Shown piece by piece: positions 44,890 to 57,910 of a DNA stretch of 64,000 nt; position 1 is the stretch's first letter, and every line of letters starts with the position of its first letter. The stretch comes from Camellia lanceoleosa. Its lineage: Eukaryota > Streptophyta > Magnoliopsida > Ericales > Theaceae. The stretch covers positions 74,459,217-74,523,216 of the forward strand of contig CM045762.1 in NCBI GenBank assembly GCA_025200525.1. The letters are read 5' to 3'. The position numbers were made by a program, and so were the translations under genes. Under the pieces are notes generated by a model. That model was not told the origin of the DNA and did not search any database. It was given only the letters and a program-made list of their open reading frames with translations.

Positions 44890-46663
44890 TCATATTCGAA
44901 TTTCATACATAATCTTGAGTGAAAATTGAACTATCAAACAATTGTGATGTTTATATGAAACCTGTCTGTTGGGATCCACACTCGCCCCCTGTGACACAAG
45001 GGCCATCATCTCAGCTCTCATCTGCTGCAAATGTGTAGAGAACTCTGCTCGCAGCTCCTCCCTCAACTCTGCTCGCAGCTCCTCCCTCATCTGATCAATA
45101 GTCGATGGCTGGGGGGTTGACTGTGATGGCCCAGCACCATCTTTATACACCACTCTCCGAGGCACGATTCTCCCGTATGTGCGACAATATCCATGTCTGT
45201 CATGACCTATCAACTCATGGAAAATGGCATTCCTAGCCTCCAAAGTCTGACCATCCTCAGGTAGCATAGAGAGTTGACGATTAAACTCATCCTGTATTGA
45301 ATAAGACATACAAGTATACACCAAATTAAGATGGTTGACACAAAAAATAAACTTTAAATACAATCAAAGGTGTTTGGAAACTACCAATGTCTGGATAACC
45401 TCTGGGTCATCTACTCTACGTGTCATAAGCCAAACATTCATCTTATCAGTAGACTCCCCCTTACTGGTCATCTAATTTTTTTTTAGAAATATGAAAATTA
45501 GAATCCAAATAATTTGCAAATATACAATGTTTATTTATATACAAAAATAGAACAATAAAATGTAAACCTCATGCCGTATCTGAGAGAAAGTAAATGCATA
45601 CTGTGGTATGAGCTATGCCGTGAGCTCCCCGATTTTTGGCGTTCCTACTTGCACTTTTCTATAACAAGTTCAACAAATGTAAGTATGTAAATATGATTTG
45701 TATGTTTACATATCATAAATATAATGTAATTGTATACCTCAAAGATCGGCACGCCAATACTCCACAAGTTGTTCCTTTCGGCTTGGCACAACGCTCATAG
45801 GAACATCATTCTTCGATTAGGATCGAGCTTCTAGGCTTGAAATACTAAGCCTTAAGCTTGTGCTTGTGATCCTTCCATATCTTTATTCGATTTTCATGCA
45901 GATTGGCTTGTACTCCTCTGGACATATATTCAAATTGTCCTATAAAACACAAAGTTTAAGGCTAAGTATAACACAAATTTGGAATTCGAATTTGTGGACA
46001 AAAATATACTTTTACCTTCACATCCTTCCAGATAGCATCAACAATATCATCAGGCACACTGTTCCAGTCAAGAAAAGTAAGAGGAACAATGTTACCATTC
46101 CGCACAATAATGCCAAGTTGAGTAGTTAACTTGGCCACGTTATCCCTTATTGGGCAGTAATTGCCATCAAATTGTATGTCCAGCTTTTTACCAGTACCCC
46201 ACTCTTTAATGCCCTTGGCACATCCTCTACCACGCCTAGTCGAGGTTGATGAAGAAGTAACATGACCTGCGATATACAATAATAATAAACAATATGCAAT
46301 GGTAACAAACAAATGCAAATTTAAATAATGTGAATACAAATCATATCAAATAAACCTGATGTGGGCTGTGAAGAAGTCGAAGGGTCTGCAAAATACAATG
46401 AGAATAAACAAGTTATATATAATGAGCATAAATAAAAGTATGTGTAAATAATTTTCATGCAAATCAAAGCAAATTTATATACCTGTGGATGGCTCATAAG
46501 CTGATGATGATAACTGCTGTGGTGCCACTGATGGTGGATGCACCGATGGTAGGCGTGGAGGCTGAGTACATGGTAGCTGCTGTGGTGTCACTGATGGTGG
46601 TCGATACGGTGGTACATCAGACATCATGCGCCGGGGATGATCAGGCTTCCTCTTCCTTCCCAT
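44890..46663 (-). pseudogene. CACTA second gene, Transposase_24/TNPA-like (decayed)
   Basis: Spliced structure can be followed for three exons: 46663-46483 (ATG, MGRKRKPDHPRRMM, Pro/Gln-rich), 46385-46356 (30 bp, DPSTSSQPTS) and 46266-46016 (GRGCAKGIKEW, KLDIQFDGNYCPIRDN, ILDWNSVP-type block). All junctions are GT-AG and in phase. The next exon region (45937-45739) still reads IKIWKDHKHKLKA, but a TAG and a frame change interrupt it. The C-terminal part (about 45290-44960) has LPEDGQTLEARNAIFHELIG, HDRHGYCRTYGRIVP and a coiled-coil-like MREELRAELREELRAEF stretch. These blocks are those of plant Ptta/En/Spm Transposase_24 proteins, thought to bind element ends. Confidence 0.82.
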
Positions 46664-46881
46664 AATAATCTGCAAGCAATATAACATTAATTGATATTAG
46701 AAACATAGACAATGTTGATTACATATCAGCCTATTTGATGATTAATACAACCTTAAGAAATTGCAAAGGCAAAGTAAATTAAGAAACATGAACTAATACA
46801 ATTACAAAGGCAAAGTAAATTAAGAAATTGATGATTAACTACAACCTTAGCCTTAATTGAATTACTAATGTTGATTACATA

Positions 46882-49800
46882 TCAGCCTATTTGAACATCA
46901 ACTGTTTCTCCTTCTGCGGCTTCCCTCACCCAACCAACTTCTTCATCACGAAGCATTATATTTTCTTCCAATTGTTGGCTCATGTATGGCTCGATTTGTG
47001 GATCAGTCGAACTCATATCAAATAAACCTCTTTGAGACATCTTCACCACGACTTGCCAGTCTGGTTGTAACGGGTCTGCAACATACCAAACTTGCTCTGC
47101 TTGGGACGCCAAGATGAAAGGTTCATTGGTAATTCGATCATCTCGGTACAACAAATGATTGAAGTTCACCAACGTGAAATTGAAGACATCTTCTTTCTTT
47201 CCGTGAATGTTCTCAATCCAATCACACTTAAACAACACATGTTTCTTCTCATTGGAATATCGAATCTCAACAATATCTCAATTGTCCATAATAGTACCAC
47301 GGACCCAGACGAGGATTCTTGTCTTTTCGACTAGCATAACTTATGGTATCTCGCCTTCAAAGCTACACCACAATTTTGTGTGGCTCGACGATCATCCATG
47401 GCCTTTACTCGATAATCAAAACCCATTCAAGATATACCGTTGAACCTCCTTGCCAGGTTATGAGGACCATTTGCCAATAGAATAATCTCTTCAGAAAATA
47501 TGACATCAGTAGTCCTTCGCAAAGTTTGGACCTATTTAACACAAAAATGTAAAATTTAAAATGTAGATCAACTTAAGTAACTAGAATCTATAGAGTTAAA
47601 TACATACATGTTCCTTGAACCAAATGTGAAAAGTTTCAAAATGTTCACGCCGAAGTTGATGATCGTCGACACGAGGCATTTTGAGCTTAAGTACTTCAAG
47701 GTGTTTGCTGTGTAGATTGAAATTTTAGCCATACAAAAAATTTAGTTGAAAATTCAATAAAACATAATAAAATATTGAGTGAGTGACTTAACCTACTTTA
47801 TGAATGGTTGAACCGCGCTTGTATTGCACAAGATGTACCGATGAGCTTGTACCCAAGAAGTATTATCCAGATAAAAGCTTGTGTTTTCACCAGTAGCATG
47901 ACCTAAATTATCAGCACCACTATAGTTCCTCACGGGTCGACTAGATTTGGTTTCCACATCACTGAGATATTGTGCACAAAAATTCATGCATTTTTCCATA
48001 AGATATCCTTTAGCAATTGATCCTTTAGGACGAGCTCTATTACGCACGTATTGCTTCAAAGTAAGAAGATACCTCTCAATTGGATACATCCATCGAAACT
48101 GAATCGCTCCACCCAATAACGCTTCATCAGCTAGATGTATAGGCAAGTGCTCCATTATATCAAAAAAACTAGGAGGAAATATTTTCTCTAGATGACAAAG
48201 TGTTACAAATGATAAGATCTTTAATATATTGCAAATCCGTCGACAATTCACTTTTCGAACACAATTGTCTAAAGAAATTGCTCAATTCAATCAAGGGTTC
48301 AATTACATTCTTCTAACGATCTGCGAATAGCCAATGGAATAAGTTGTTGCATCGAATATGACTATCGTGGCTCTTAAGACCCCCAATGCTTCTATCATGT
48401 AAGCGCACGACGTGATATATTGGATGAATACCGTCAGAACTCTTACTTCCTTCAACACTTTTAAGAACAAATCTTTCTCATCCTTGGTCATCGTGAATTG
48501 TGCTGGTGGTAAATAGGCTTTATTCGACCCTCTTAACTGCAAATGTAGGGGTTTTCTAATATTCATATCTTGTAAATCACGCCGAGCATTAACACCATCC
48601 TTCGATTTTCCTGCAACCCCTAATATTGTCCACAACACATTGTCACAAATATTCTTCTCTATATGCATCACATCGAGGTTGTGTCTTATTAGATTGTGCC
48701 CCCAATATGGCAATTCATAAAAGATACTCTTTTTCTTCCAACTATGCGTGCGATGTCCAAATTTTCTCCTTCTCTACCTGTCTCCTATGCCTCTCCTTAA
48801 GGTCATCCATATTGTATTGGGTTAAAATACCCTCAGATTCTAATTGTAGCAACATCTCAGTTCCAGACAACAATTTTGGTTTGAGTCTGACTTCCCGCCT
48901 ACCATCAAATGATACTTTATCCTTGCGGAATTTATGGCGATGGTAAAAATCTGCGATGACCCAAGTATGATTGTTTCCTACTATGCTTCAACCAACACGA
49001 TGTAGTTTCCTTATTGCAACAAGGACATGCATATTCTCCTTTAGTGCTCCATCCTGACAAGTTTGCGTATGCAGGAAAATCACTAATTGTCCACAAGAAA
49101 GTCAAGATGCATTTGAAACATTTGATTTGTTGATGCATCAAATGTTGACACACCCTCATTCCATAGTTCTTTCAACTCCTCAAGCAACGGTTGCATATAC
49201 ACATCAATCTTGTCACCAGGTCCTTTCGGGCCGTCAATAAGCACGGATAAAATTAGAAATGCTTGCTTCATGCACATCTATGACGGCAAGTTGTATGGAA
49301 TGAGCACAACAGGCCAAGTGCTATGAACTATGTTCATCGTCCTGAATGGGTTAAAACCATCAGATGCTAAGCCAAGCCTTACACTTCGGCAATCATTACT
49401 AAATTCAATATTCCGACGGTCAAAATCTTTCCATGCAAGGGAGTCAGCAGGATGCCTGAAGACACCATCATCAGTTCGTTCCTCTGCATGCCATCTCATT
49501 AACTTGGCCGTCTTGGATGACATAAACAACCTCTGCGACCTTGATTTTAAAGGAAAATACCTCATCTGTTTTGTAGCTATTTGTTTGCCACCTGTGTTAG
49601 GAACATTTGAACCACCATCACCATTTGATTTCCATCTAGAACTGTTGCATATGACACATTTATCAAGATTGGCGTCCTTGTGTTGAAACAACATGCAACT
49701 GTTGCGACATGCATCCCACGTCTCATACGTGAAGCCCAAATCTGTTGTGACCTTTTGAGCTTTATAATATGAGTCCGGGAGTTTCACACCCAACGGGAAC

Positions 49801-50381
49801 GCCTCATTCAATAACTCAAGCAACATGTCAACAGACTTGTCTGTCCACTGATTAAGCACCTTCAAATGTAGAAGTCGCACAATGAATGACAAAGATGTGA
49901 ACTTCTGACAACCCGGATACAATTCACTTTGTGCATCTTGAAGAAGTTTGAAATACTTTGCAGTCTCTGCATTTGGACCGAGCTGGGATTCAGATGCATG
50001 GGGATCAGGCCCTTGTGGTTCATCACCCTCAGCACTTGTACCGGCATGTGGATTTCCCATAGCCCCTTGTATCATTCCAATCATATCATCCCCAATGTCT
50101 GAATTAGCTAATGTTTCATTCTCTCTATTACCATGCAGAGATACGTAAGATTCCCCATGATTAATCCAATGTTTGTATTTTTTAAAAAAACCATTCAAAA
50201 TCAGATGCTCCCGTACACCCTCTCGTACAAAATAGTATTGATTCTCACACTTCCTACACGGACAACTGATCATCGAACCTTCAACCCTATTGGTGTAGGC
50301 AAACACAAGGAATTCATCAATCCCATTAATGTATTCACTCGACATCCTATTTGGCAAATCAATCCAACTCTTATCCATCAT
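46882..50381 (-). pseudogene. TNP2-type CACTA transposase (Transposase_21), broken
   Basis: The transposase cuts and moves the element. The start is MDKSWIDLPNRMSSEYINGI (ATG at 50378-50376; a preceding ATG is adjacent). It opens a transposase-associated domain with the CPCRKC zinc-ligand motif and HLILNGF. The TNP2 core follows: LGFTYETWDACRNSCMLF, CVICNSSRW, LKLMRWHAE-type block, GLASDGFNPFRTMN. A TAG at about 49265 replaces the Trp of the usual PPWMC, and a frame change near 49085 follows. DVMHIEKNICDNVLWTILG is at about 48680-48620. Two more frame changes lie between 48440 and 48300. DUF4218 (LADEALLGGAIQFRWMYPIE, about 48140) and DUF4216 (VWYVADP, about 47090) complete the order. The N-terminal 377 codons are uninterrupted. 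Confidence 0.93.
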
Positions 50382-51446
50382 CTGTACACATCCACAAAAA
50401 TATCTCACCAAAGTAACTCTAAATATAATACCTACACATAAATATAATACCTACACATAAATTAATTAAATTAAAAATTTAAGATTTATTTTATTATAAG
50501 GGTTAAAATCCTTTTTTTTTTTTGGTATTTTTTTTATTTTCTCTTAAATATTTTTATGACTTATTTAAACATTTGCAATTTAATTTCTAATTCAAAAAGG
50601 TAAACCCCAATTCAGAACTGATCCGCGGATAACGGATTCCCAATTTTTCAATTCAGAAATGAACTATAGATTCAAAAAACCAATCCAAATCTACCAGATT
50701 AGATTGAACTAACTTGATCGAATTACGAATTTTTCCAATTCTTCACTCAACCCTACCACAACAGACTTCATCTTAGTAGTGTTGTGGGCCTTAACGCGTT
50801 AAAGTGGCCCACCAAATATCGAAAATTATAACTCCTCTCCACATTGCATACTGAAAAGTTTTTCAACATCAATGGGATTTTGCTAATTATGCAAGTTGTA
50901 ATATAAATAGAGAAGTAGTTCTAATTAGTTGTTTGGCTACAAAGAAAAGAAAAAATTCTTGCAAAATCAAAATTGAAGTCCAATTTGCACAAACATTAAA
51001 TTCAAAAAATAAAAATAAAAAATTCATTTACAGATTATTTTATATAAAAAGAAAAGCCTTATTCTTAACATTCATCTTCTCTTTACACTCCTAATGTTCT
51101 ATACCCTAACTCAATAAACCAATAAACAGGTTATTTTATATACAATAAACAGATTTATAAACCAAAAAAAATAGATTTATAAACAGATTTATAAACCATA
51201 ATAAACAGATATATATAAACCAATAAACAGTTATTTCAGATTAAGATTAACTGATTTATACATATATAGACAGATTTTTATATATATAGACAGATTTATA
51301 TATAAATATAGACAGATTTCAGATAAACAGATTTATATATATATAGACAGATTTCAGATTTATATATATATAGATTTATATACATTGTATATATATACAG
51401 ATTTATATATATATAGGCATTCATCTCTCTATATATATATACAGAG

Positions 51447-51502
<56 letters not shown>
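51447..51502. repeat. (GA)n microsatellite
   Basis: About 27 GA units next to a TA-rich tract with recurring atatatagacagattt (51180-51420), inside the right part of the CACTA element. Confidence 0.95.
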
Positions 51503-51505
<3 letters not shown>

Positions 51506-51689
51506 TCGCCGGAGCACCACTACTTGTCGCCGTCGCCGCCGCACCACCGCTGGCTTGCTCCCCGCACCACCGCTGTGTCTTGCTCGTAGCCCGTTTGTGA
51601 AATTTGGGGGTGAAGTTAGGGATTTGGGAAAGAAGGGATCGAGCGGGAACAGGAAAAAGAAGAGGGGGGATTTTTTTTATTTTGACTTT

Positions 51690-52004
51690 TTGCGACGGTA
51701 TGCTGTAGAGGTCGCAAATAGAAGCGATGCAAGATTGCAAAAGCGCGTTTGATTTAATAATTTTTATGACGGCAACTTTCCGTCGCAAATGAGATCTGCC
51801 GTCTCAAAGAAGGTGTTTTTATGACGGTTTTTACCGTCGCTAATACTTCGCATTTCGACCCTCCGCTTAGTTTCATTACCGACGGGTAAGTGCCGTCGCT
51901 AAAGGCTATTATTTGCGACGGTGACGTTCATCAAGAAAATCGTTTTTGACGAAGGCGCAAGGTCGCTAAAAGCTCCGTGTTTTTTGCTATGTTTTCCTGT
52001 AGTG
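51690..52004. repeat. Right CACTA terminus with subterminal motif cluster
   Basis: Clustered TTTGCGACGG, TTTATGACGG and CCGTCGC motifs, then the inverted terminus CTGTAGTG. Mirrors 43441-43800. Confidence 0.85.
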
Positions 52005-52007
52005 TAA

Positions 52008-54440
52008 GATTATTTATATAAGTTTGTGAAAATTTATATAATTTTATAAATTTCAAAACTTTAAATAAACTTATATAAATTTGTGTTTAACTTACCTATT
52101 TTTATAGAATCACTTATAAATTGTAACTTTATAGAATCACATATTTTTATAGAATCACTTATGTAACTTTATAAATTGTGCCTATGATGTGCAACCTTAT
52201 ACACCCAAACACTTTCAAATGTTTAAAATACAAGTCATGTGCTTACTTAACACTAACATTATATCATGCCGATGATCTAATAGGGTAACATGGTTAAATT
52301 GGGAGTCATCATTTCAAAACTAGGCTTTTATTAGAGGGTTAACCTTTCCCAACAATAATATTCTTTTATGGGTTTTTTATTGATAAATCCAATTTAGAGG
52401 TGTTTTATCCCAATAAGTCCACAAAGGAAAGTTATAACCTAGTTAGTCCCATGTGTTTATACTTTTATTCTATAAGGTCATTTTTTCCTGATTTATGTTT
52501 TTTGTTAGACTATTATACTCTTATATCTATTATTGATATATATTATATACAAGAATGATATACATATTTCCCTCTGTTTTTGTTGTGGTAGGGTTTCATT
52601 TCTATAGAAGAGAAGACGACAACACAGAGTTTGTGGTAGTGTTTTATTGCGGTAGAGTTTCATTCCTGAAGAGAAGATGACGACTCAGAGTCTGTACTCT
52701 GTTTTTGTTTGTTTGTTTGTTTGTTTGTTATAGTTATGATTTCAGTCGGAAATCAAGGGAAAAGAAGAGGATTTGAATCAAAGGAAAAGATGAGATGATT
52801 TACAAACTTGTTCAATCGATTGATTGAAACCCACATTCAACTGGATTAAATCAAAGGGAAAGAGGAGTTTGTGCTTTGTTTTTGGTTTTTCTGTCAATTA
52901 GTGTGAATGTTCACATTTCATATTGTTCTTCTTTCGGATGATGTTCTTCTTTCACAATTGTTAAAATTATCGCCTACCAAGTGTTTGATTATATGTTTAA
53001 ATGAGAAATTCAACAGAAAATGTTATTCCCATTGGAAACTTTGTGGCTAATAGTTGCTATTCCCTTGTTTGTGTAATGATTTTGAGTTTTTTTCCAAGTA
53101 TTACAAAGGAAATTTGTTCATACTTACATTTTTTGTTTTTTGTTTTTGTTTTTGTTTTTTTTTTCCATCCTTGTGCTCACATGTGTTTGGCAAAATGTTC
53201 AAACGAAATTGGAACATGCTCATGTCTTGTCTTGGACCAAGTACACAACAGATATAGTGAAGTATAGGATAGCTCCATTGACTTTAGTTTATTTTTGATT
53301 GAGTGAAAAATGTTTTTACATGGAATAAGATATTACAACGAATAGATTATCACAATTAGTGTGAATGCTTACATTTCATATTGTTTAGAAGTTTGAGAAA
53401 TGGGTGTTAGCATTGTGAAGAGTGAGGTCTCTGATACAATAATGGGGCTTTCTTTGTAAAGAGATGAGGTGGGTTTGGTTTGATTTGGATTGCTGTAATG
53501 GTGGAATTGTAGCAGGTGTTAATAATAGTGATAATAATGAAGATGAAGACGAAAATTATGAAGACACAGATGAGGATGTGTGTGATGGTTTTTTTTTTTC
53601 TTTAAGAGATTGAGATTTTTGAATTTATGATTCTATTATTGTCATTGATTTTAATTTTTTGTTATTGGATTTCAATGTAGTAATGATTTTTTGAGATTGG
53701 TAATTTGTCTGATATAAAAATGATGTAAATGTTCATATTATTAATCAATGTTAATATTCACATTAATTTGAATTGAAAATTTGTCGTTGTATTGTTAATT
53801 GGTGTTAATATTAGTTACACCCCCGTATAATATTGAATGGTGAATATGTTTTCACTGTGTTCATTACCACTGTGACAAGGTGATATTAAAGTTCACATCA
53901 GCATTGCATCAAATTACACAACTACAAGCCTTAACTTTCATTTTGAATACAAACATGATGTGAATATTCACACTAAAACATACGAATGTGAAGGTTCACA
54001 TGAATTCTGGAATACAGATAAAGGCATTATGATTTCAAAGTATTAATTAATAATATGGAATGATGATATTAAAGTTCACATCAAAATTGCATTGCCTATA
54101 TATCACATTAAGCCAATGATTATGTATACACAATTGTAAAGCAGTTGACAACAATGCGAAGGTTCACATTGATTTTTTAATCTCTAAAAATAACCGAATC
54201 ATGTTCACTGACCCAAACAAATATCACTGCATATTGACACTATGCAAGCCAACTTGATTTTGACATAATGGTCTTGTCTTGCTGTAATTGTGACTCAATT
54301 AGAGTTTTATGAAGTTATGACATTATTCATAGTATGACTCATGTAAATATTAGTGTGAACATTCACATTAAACTTATTGCTAAAATAATGATCACGTGGG
54401 TTTGGTCAATGTAGTTATATATGAATATTGATGTTGAGAT
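52008..54440. other. Spacer, no gene seen
   Basis: Moderately AT-rich DNA with a (TTTG)n tract at about 52704-52729 and a diverged direct repeat (tagggtttcatttctatagaa / tagagtttcattcctgaag; both followed by gaagatgacgac-like text) at about 52590 and 52660. From 53700 to 54360 the phrase gttcacat(t/c) recurs more than ten times at irregular spacing. No coding similarity. Confidence 0.5.
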
Positions 54441-54620
54441 TAGGGGTGCAACTCGAGTGGGTTCGGTTGGGTTGGGGGTCTGCCCAAGCCCGACCCGAAT
54501 TGCCCAGAGCAGTGCCCAAGCCCGCCCAAACCCGAACATGAACCCGAGCTTTGCTGCCCAAGCCCGGCCCAAGCTTTGTATTTTGAACTCGGGTTAGCCC
54601 GAATTGCTCGAATTGCCCAG
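54441..54620. mobile_element. Truncated hAT MITE end
   Basis: It begins TAGGGGTGCAACTCGAG, followed by GC-rich cccaagcccg repeats like the interior of the hAT element at 34363-34814. No complementary right end was found before the viral sequence, so the copy is truncated. Confidence 0.55.
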
Positions 54621-54724
54621 AAACTTGTATGTAGATTTGTTTTGAAACCTGTAGGTAGAATTGATAATTAACAAAGAATTGAGAATTATTCAAAGTTATT
54701 TTCTGGTCACCAAAAAATAAAAAT

Positions 54725-54830
54725 TAAAAATTAAGACTAACTCTTTTACTTAATTTATATATATTATATAATTTATTAAATTATATATATATTATATATT
54801 ATATAATTTATATAATATATTACCACAGAC
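54725..54830. repeat. TA-rich palindromic tract next to viral insertion
   Basis: ttatatatattatataattt and its near-complement repeat for about 100 bp immediately upstream of the caulimovirid-derived sequence. Confidence 0.8.
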
Positions 54831-55045
54831 CATAATAGTTTCGCACAGACCCTATCCTAAATGTCCATACTGCCTAACTCTAAGGACTTACTCCGGACAG
54901 AAAATGGAAGTGGGTGACTGAAACCAGGTGGATAACAGACTGATCTCGTGGGTGATTAAGATGGAATCGAAAACTAGATTAATCAAATAAACAATGGAAA
55001 CGATTAATTGGAAGAAACTAAACAGTTAGAAACAGGTCAACCACT

Positions 55046-55790
55046 TTGCCTTCAATACCTAATCAAGGATTAGTAATTAATGAAGAAGATGTTGAAATAC
55101 AAAATGATCAATTTAATAGAGATTGGAATATACCGAAATTACAGATCAAAGAAATTTATAAAACAACATTTCTACAGAATGTTTTTAAAGTTGCGTTACA
55201 TGTTAAAACGATTGAACAAGTTTATGCTTTAGAAAAACCTCGAGAAACTTGCCAGTTATTTGATACTAAATTAATTAAAAGACACAAAGATAATGGTTAC
55301 AATTTTATTCACATTGGTCTAATCCAAGTTGGTCTTAATCCACTCACGCCTGTTGGAAAAAATACTTCTGTTTTATTATGCTTAAGAGATGCTCGGTTTC
55401 TTAATTGTAATGATAGTCTAATGGGAATGATGGAAACCGGTCTTCATAAAGGTCCAAGACATTTTAATTGTTTTCCGATTTTACACTCGCTTAAGTGTTC
55501 CAAATATTTTACATGGTTTAACATTAAATATTCAATTACATGGTTCATTTACTAATAGGATGGCTAACACACATAATATTGCTTTAATTTATCGTGTACA
55601 CTATAAATGTATGCAAACTAATTTAAATGTTCATGCTCGCATAAATCACCTAAAGATAAAACTTTACTTATTCAAAGTAGTAGTCATAATGAATCACATA
55701 TTAATATTCCTAAAATGATTGAATGGAAAGATATAGATTTACTCGATGAATGGATTATCATAATGAAAATTACAAACATAATCAAGAACA
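55046..55790 (+). pseudogene. Caulimovirid movement protein region (broken)
   Basis: The 30K-type movement protein opens plasmodesmata for virus spread. The frame from 55046 begins at a TTG, so the true start is lost. It carries the core block GLIQVGLNPLTPVGKNTSVL and LRDARF, typical of the caulimovirid movement protein. The frame shifts at about 55510, and the domain continues in another frame (RMANTHNIALIYRVHYK) to about 55790 with further shifts. Confidence 0.82.
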
Positions 55791-56110
55791 ATCCTCCTAA
55801 CAAGATATTAAAGATATTAGACAATATAATGATGGTTCTGCTCATATTAAATTTAACCAAGTCAATCCTCTAGACATAGTACATCTAGTGTCCCTAGCGA
55901 AATAGAAACCAAGATGAAATATTCACCACACCTCTATTTAGAAAAAATAGTCAACTCAATATTGGTCCAACCATAGGTCCTACAATCAATCCAAAATTAA
56001 AAGGAATTGATAATTCCTCAACTTCTCAAATTAGTAAACCTGTTTATTCTACACATACTCATTTCCTTGATGAAGAAGTTCATTCGACTAACTCTCCGAC
56101 TCAAACTGAT

Positions 56111-56833
56111 ATGGAAGAATTTACACCACCTGTCAATCCCCAATTATTGACAATTAAAAAGGAATTTACTCCCAATCTTGATAAATTACTTATTGATTTT
56201 AAATCTAAAGCTAATCGCACCCAGCGCCATGCTTATTATGCTAAATATACTCCTGCTCAAATGTCTCAAATCTCCCAAGAATGGTATAATTTTATGATTC
56301 GATATGGTTTTGAATTACCCTTACTAGAATATGAAGAAAAATATTATAAAACACTTACTACGATTACTAAACATAAATGGAAAACTTCTGCTACCACTAC
56401 AATTAGTTCTAGTCATCCTCCCTTAGAGAAAATTATTCTTAATCAACAAGGTTCTGAAATTCCTGCCTCTCCTTTTAAATTACCTGGCGATGATAATGAA
56501 CTCAAAAAAGTTATTGAACAAAATAATTATACTAACCAGTGTTTAAATACAATTGGTAAACAATTAGATAAAATAGAAACTAATTTAGAATCTGCTCACA
56601 CTTCTAAACAACCTTTAGATGCACCTTTACTTAACCTACCTAGTAAACGCTCCACCAACCAAATTTTAGTTACAAATGATCAATCATCTACCGTCCAAGC
56701 TATTGAAAAATTATTTACCAAATTATCTGTACGATACTCGCTTCTAGAGATAAAGGTATTATTCCTAAATCAACAATTTGATATTAACCCGCATCCTACC
56801 TCCTCGACATCGACAATGACATCAATAAATTAG
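56111..56833 (+). pseudogene. Caulimovirid polyprotein linker region
   Basis: A 240-codon open stretch lies between the movement and coat domains. It contains YYAKYTPAQMSQISQEWYNF and a predicted coiled coil around NNYTNQCLNTIGKQLDKIE, reminiscent of virion-associated-protein-like coils. The ATG at 56111 is probably internal to the original polyprotein. Function is inferred from position only. Confidence 0.6.
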
Positions 56834-56915
56834 CTCAACAATTCCAAGTTGCGAAAATTCACTATCCTAAAGTTAATCCTCAAACTACTAAGAATTGGTA
56901 TACTAAACCTACTCG

Positions 56916-57910
56916 TTGATTTACAATTTGAAGAAAATAATGTTAATAATCAATTTTCTGTCTCGCCAAAAATTATACGAATGGAATATTGATGGTCTTA
57001 GTGAAGATCAACTCTTCCAAAAATTAAATCATTTATCTATGGTCTCGAACAGTTATCTTTCTAATTATCCCCAATATACTCAACCTGAAATTGTAAATTT
57101 AATTACTACCGGCTTTACTGGTCAGCTCAAATCTTGGTGGGAAAAATATTTAACTGACACCCAACGAGACTCCATCATCTATGCTAACCAAACTGATGAT
57201 CAAGGATTACCTATATTTGATGAAAATTTAGGATGTTGCCAACATGATGGTATTAACCAATTAATTTATACAATTATTAGACATTTTATTGGTACCCCAA
57301 CTAATATATATTCTCGCATACATGATCAACTCAGTAATCTTACTTGTCCAACCTTAAGTGATTTCAGATGGTATAAAGATGTTTTCACCTCTCGAGTTAT
57401 GCTAAGAGAAGACTGTACTAAATCATTCTGGAAAGAAAAATTTATTAATGGATTACCTAGTTTATTTGCTCATAAAATACGAGATGTTCTTAGTCACCCT
57501 ACTGGTGTTATTGAATATGATAATTTAACATATGGTGATATAATTAGTACTATTCAAAAAGAAGGTTTAAAAATGTGTATTGACCTAAAACTTAGTCAAA
57601 AAGCCTCTAAAGATAAACATAAAGCTAAATATGAATTAGGTAATTTTGTGAACAATATGGATTACCCCTGCACCCTCTCGTAGGAAATCACACAAATATT
57701 CAAAACATAAATCAAAATATTATAATAAATACAAGAAGCCTTATTCATCTTCCAAATCGAATGATAAATTTTATACTAAACCCAAAAAGAAATATTACAA
57801 ATCTAAATCACATCCAAATCAAAATCTAATAAAGATATTACATGCTATAATCAGTGGACAAAAGGGTCATTATGCTAATAAATGTAAAGAGAAACACAAA
57901 CTCAAAGACA
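56916..57910 (+). pseudogene. Caulimovirid coat protein and zinc knuckle (broken)
   Basis: The open frame 56916-57683 (first codon TTG) contains the retro-like capsid signature region: GFTGQLKSWWEKYLT, IRHFIGTP and FWKEKFINGLP, as in caulimovirid and Gag-type capsids. After a stop, a strongly basic Lys/Tyr/Ser-rich stretch follows in another frame. At about 57842-57890 there is a nucleocapsid-type knuckle, of which GHYANKC is readable. The first Cys pair is damaged and a frame change lies within the knuckle. Confidence 0.8.

Larger units (their letters stand above)
43441..52004 (-). mobile_element. Full-length CACTA (En/Spm) transposon, 8.56 kb, decayed
   Basis: Left end CACTACAAAAAAAGTCG, right end TGTTTTCCTGTAGTG. 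Target duplication TAA at 43438-43440 and 52005-52007. Subterminal regions (43450-43800 and 51690-51960) are packed with TTTGCGACGG/CCGTCGCAAA and TTTATGACGG motifs in both orientations. Two genes lie on the minus strand: TNP2-type transposase (46882-50381) and a Transposase_24-type gene (44890-46663). Both contain stops or frameshifts, so the copy is probably not autonomous now. The exact ends and perfect target duplication show the insertion itself is intact. Confidence 0.93.

Noticed and set aside
49330..50148. Plus-strand frames over 49.3-50.1 kb
   Set aside because: They are antisense shadows of the TNP2 transposase.
51296..51788. Ser/Leu or Arg/Glu repeat frames near 51.4 kb
   Set aside because: They are translations of the (GA)n microsatellite and the TA-rich tract.
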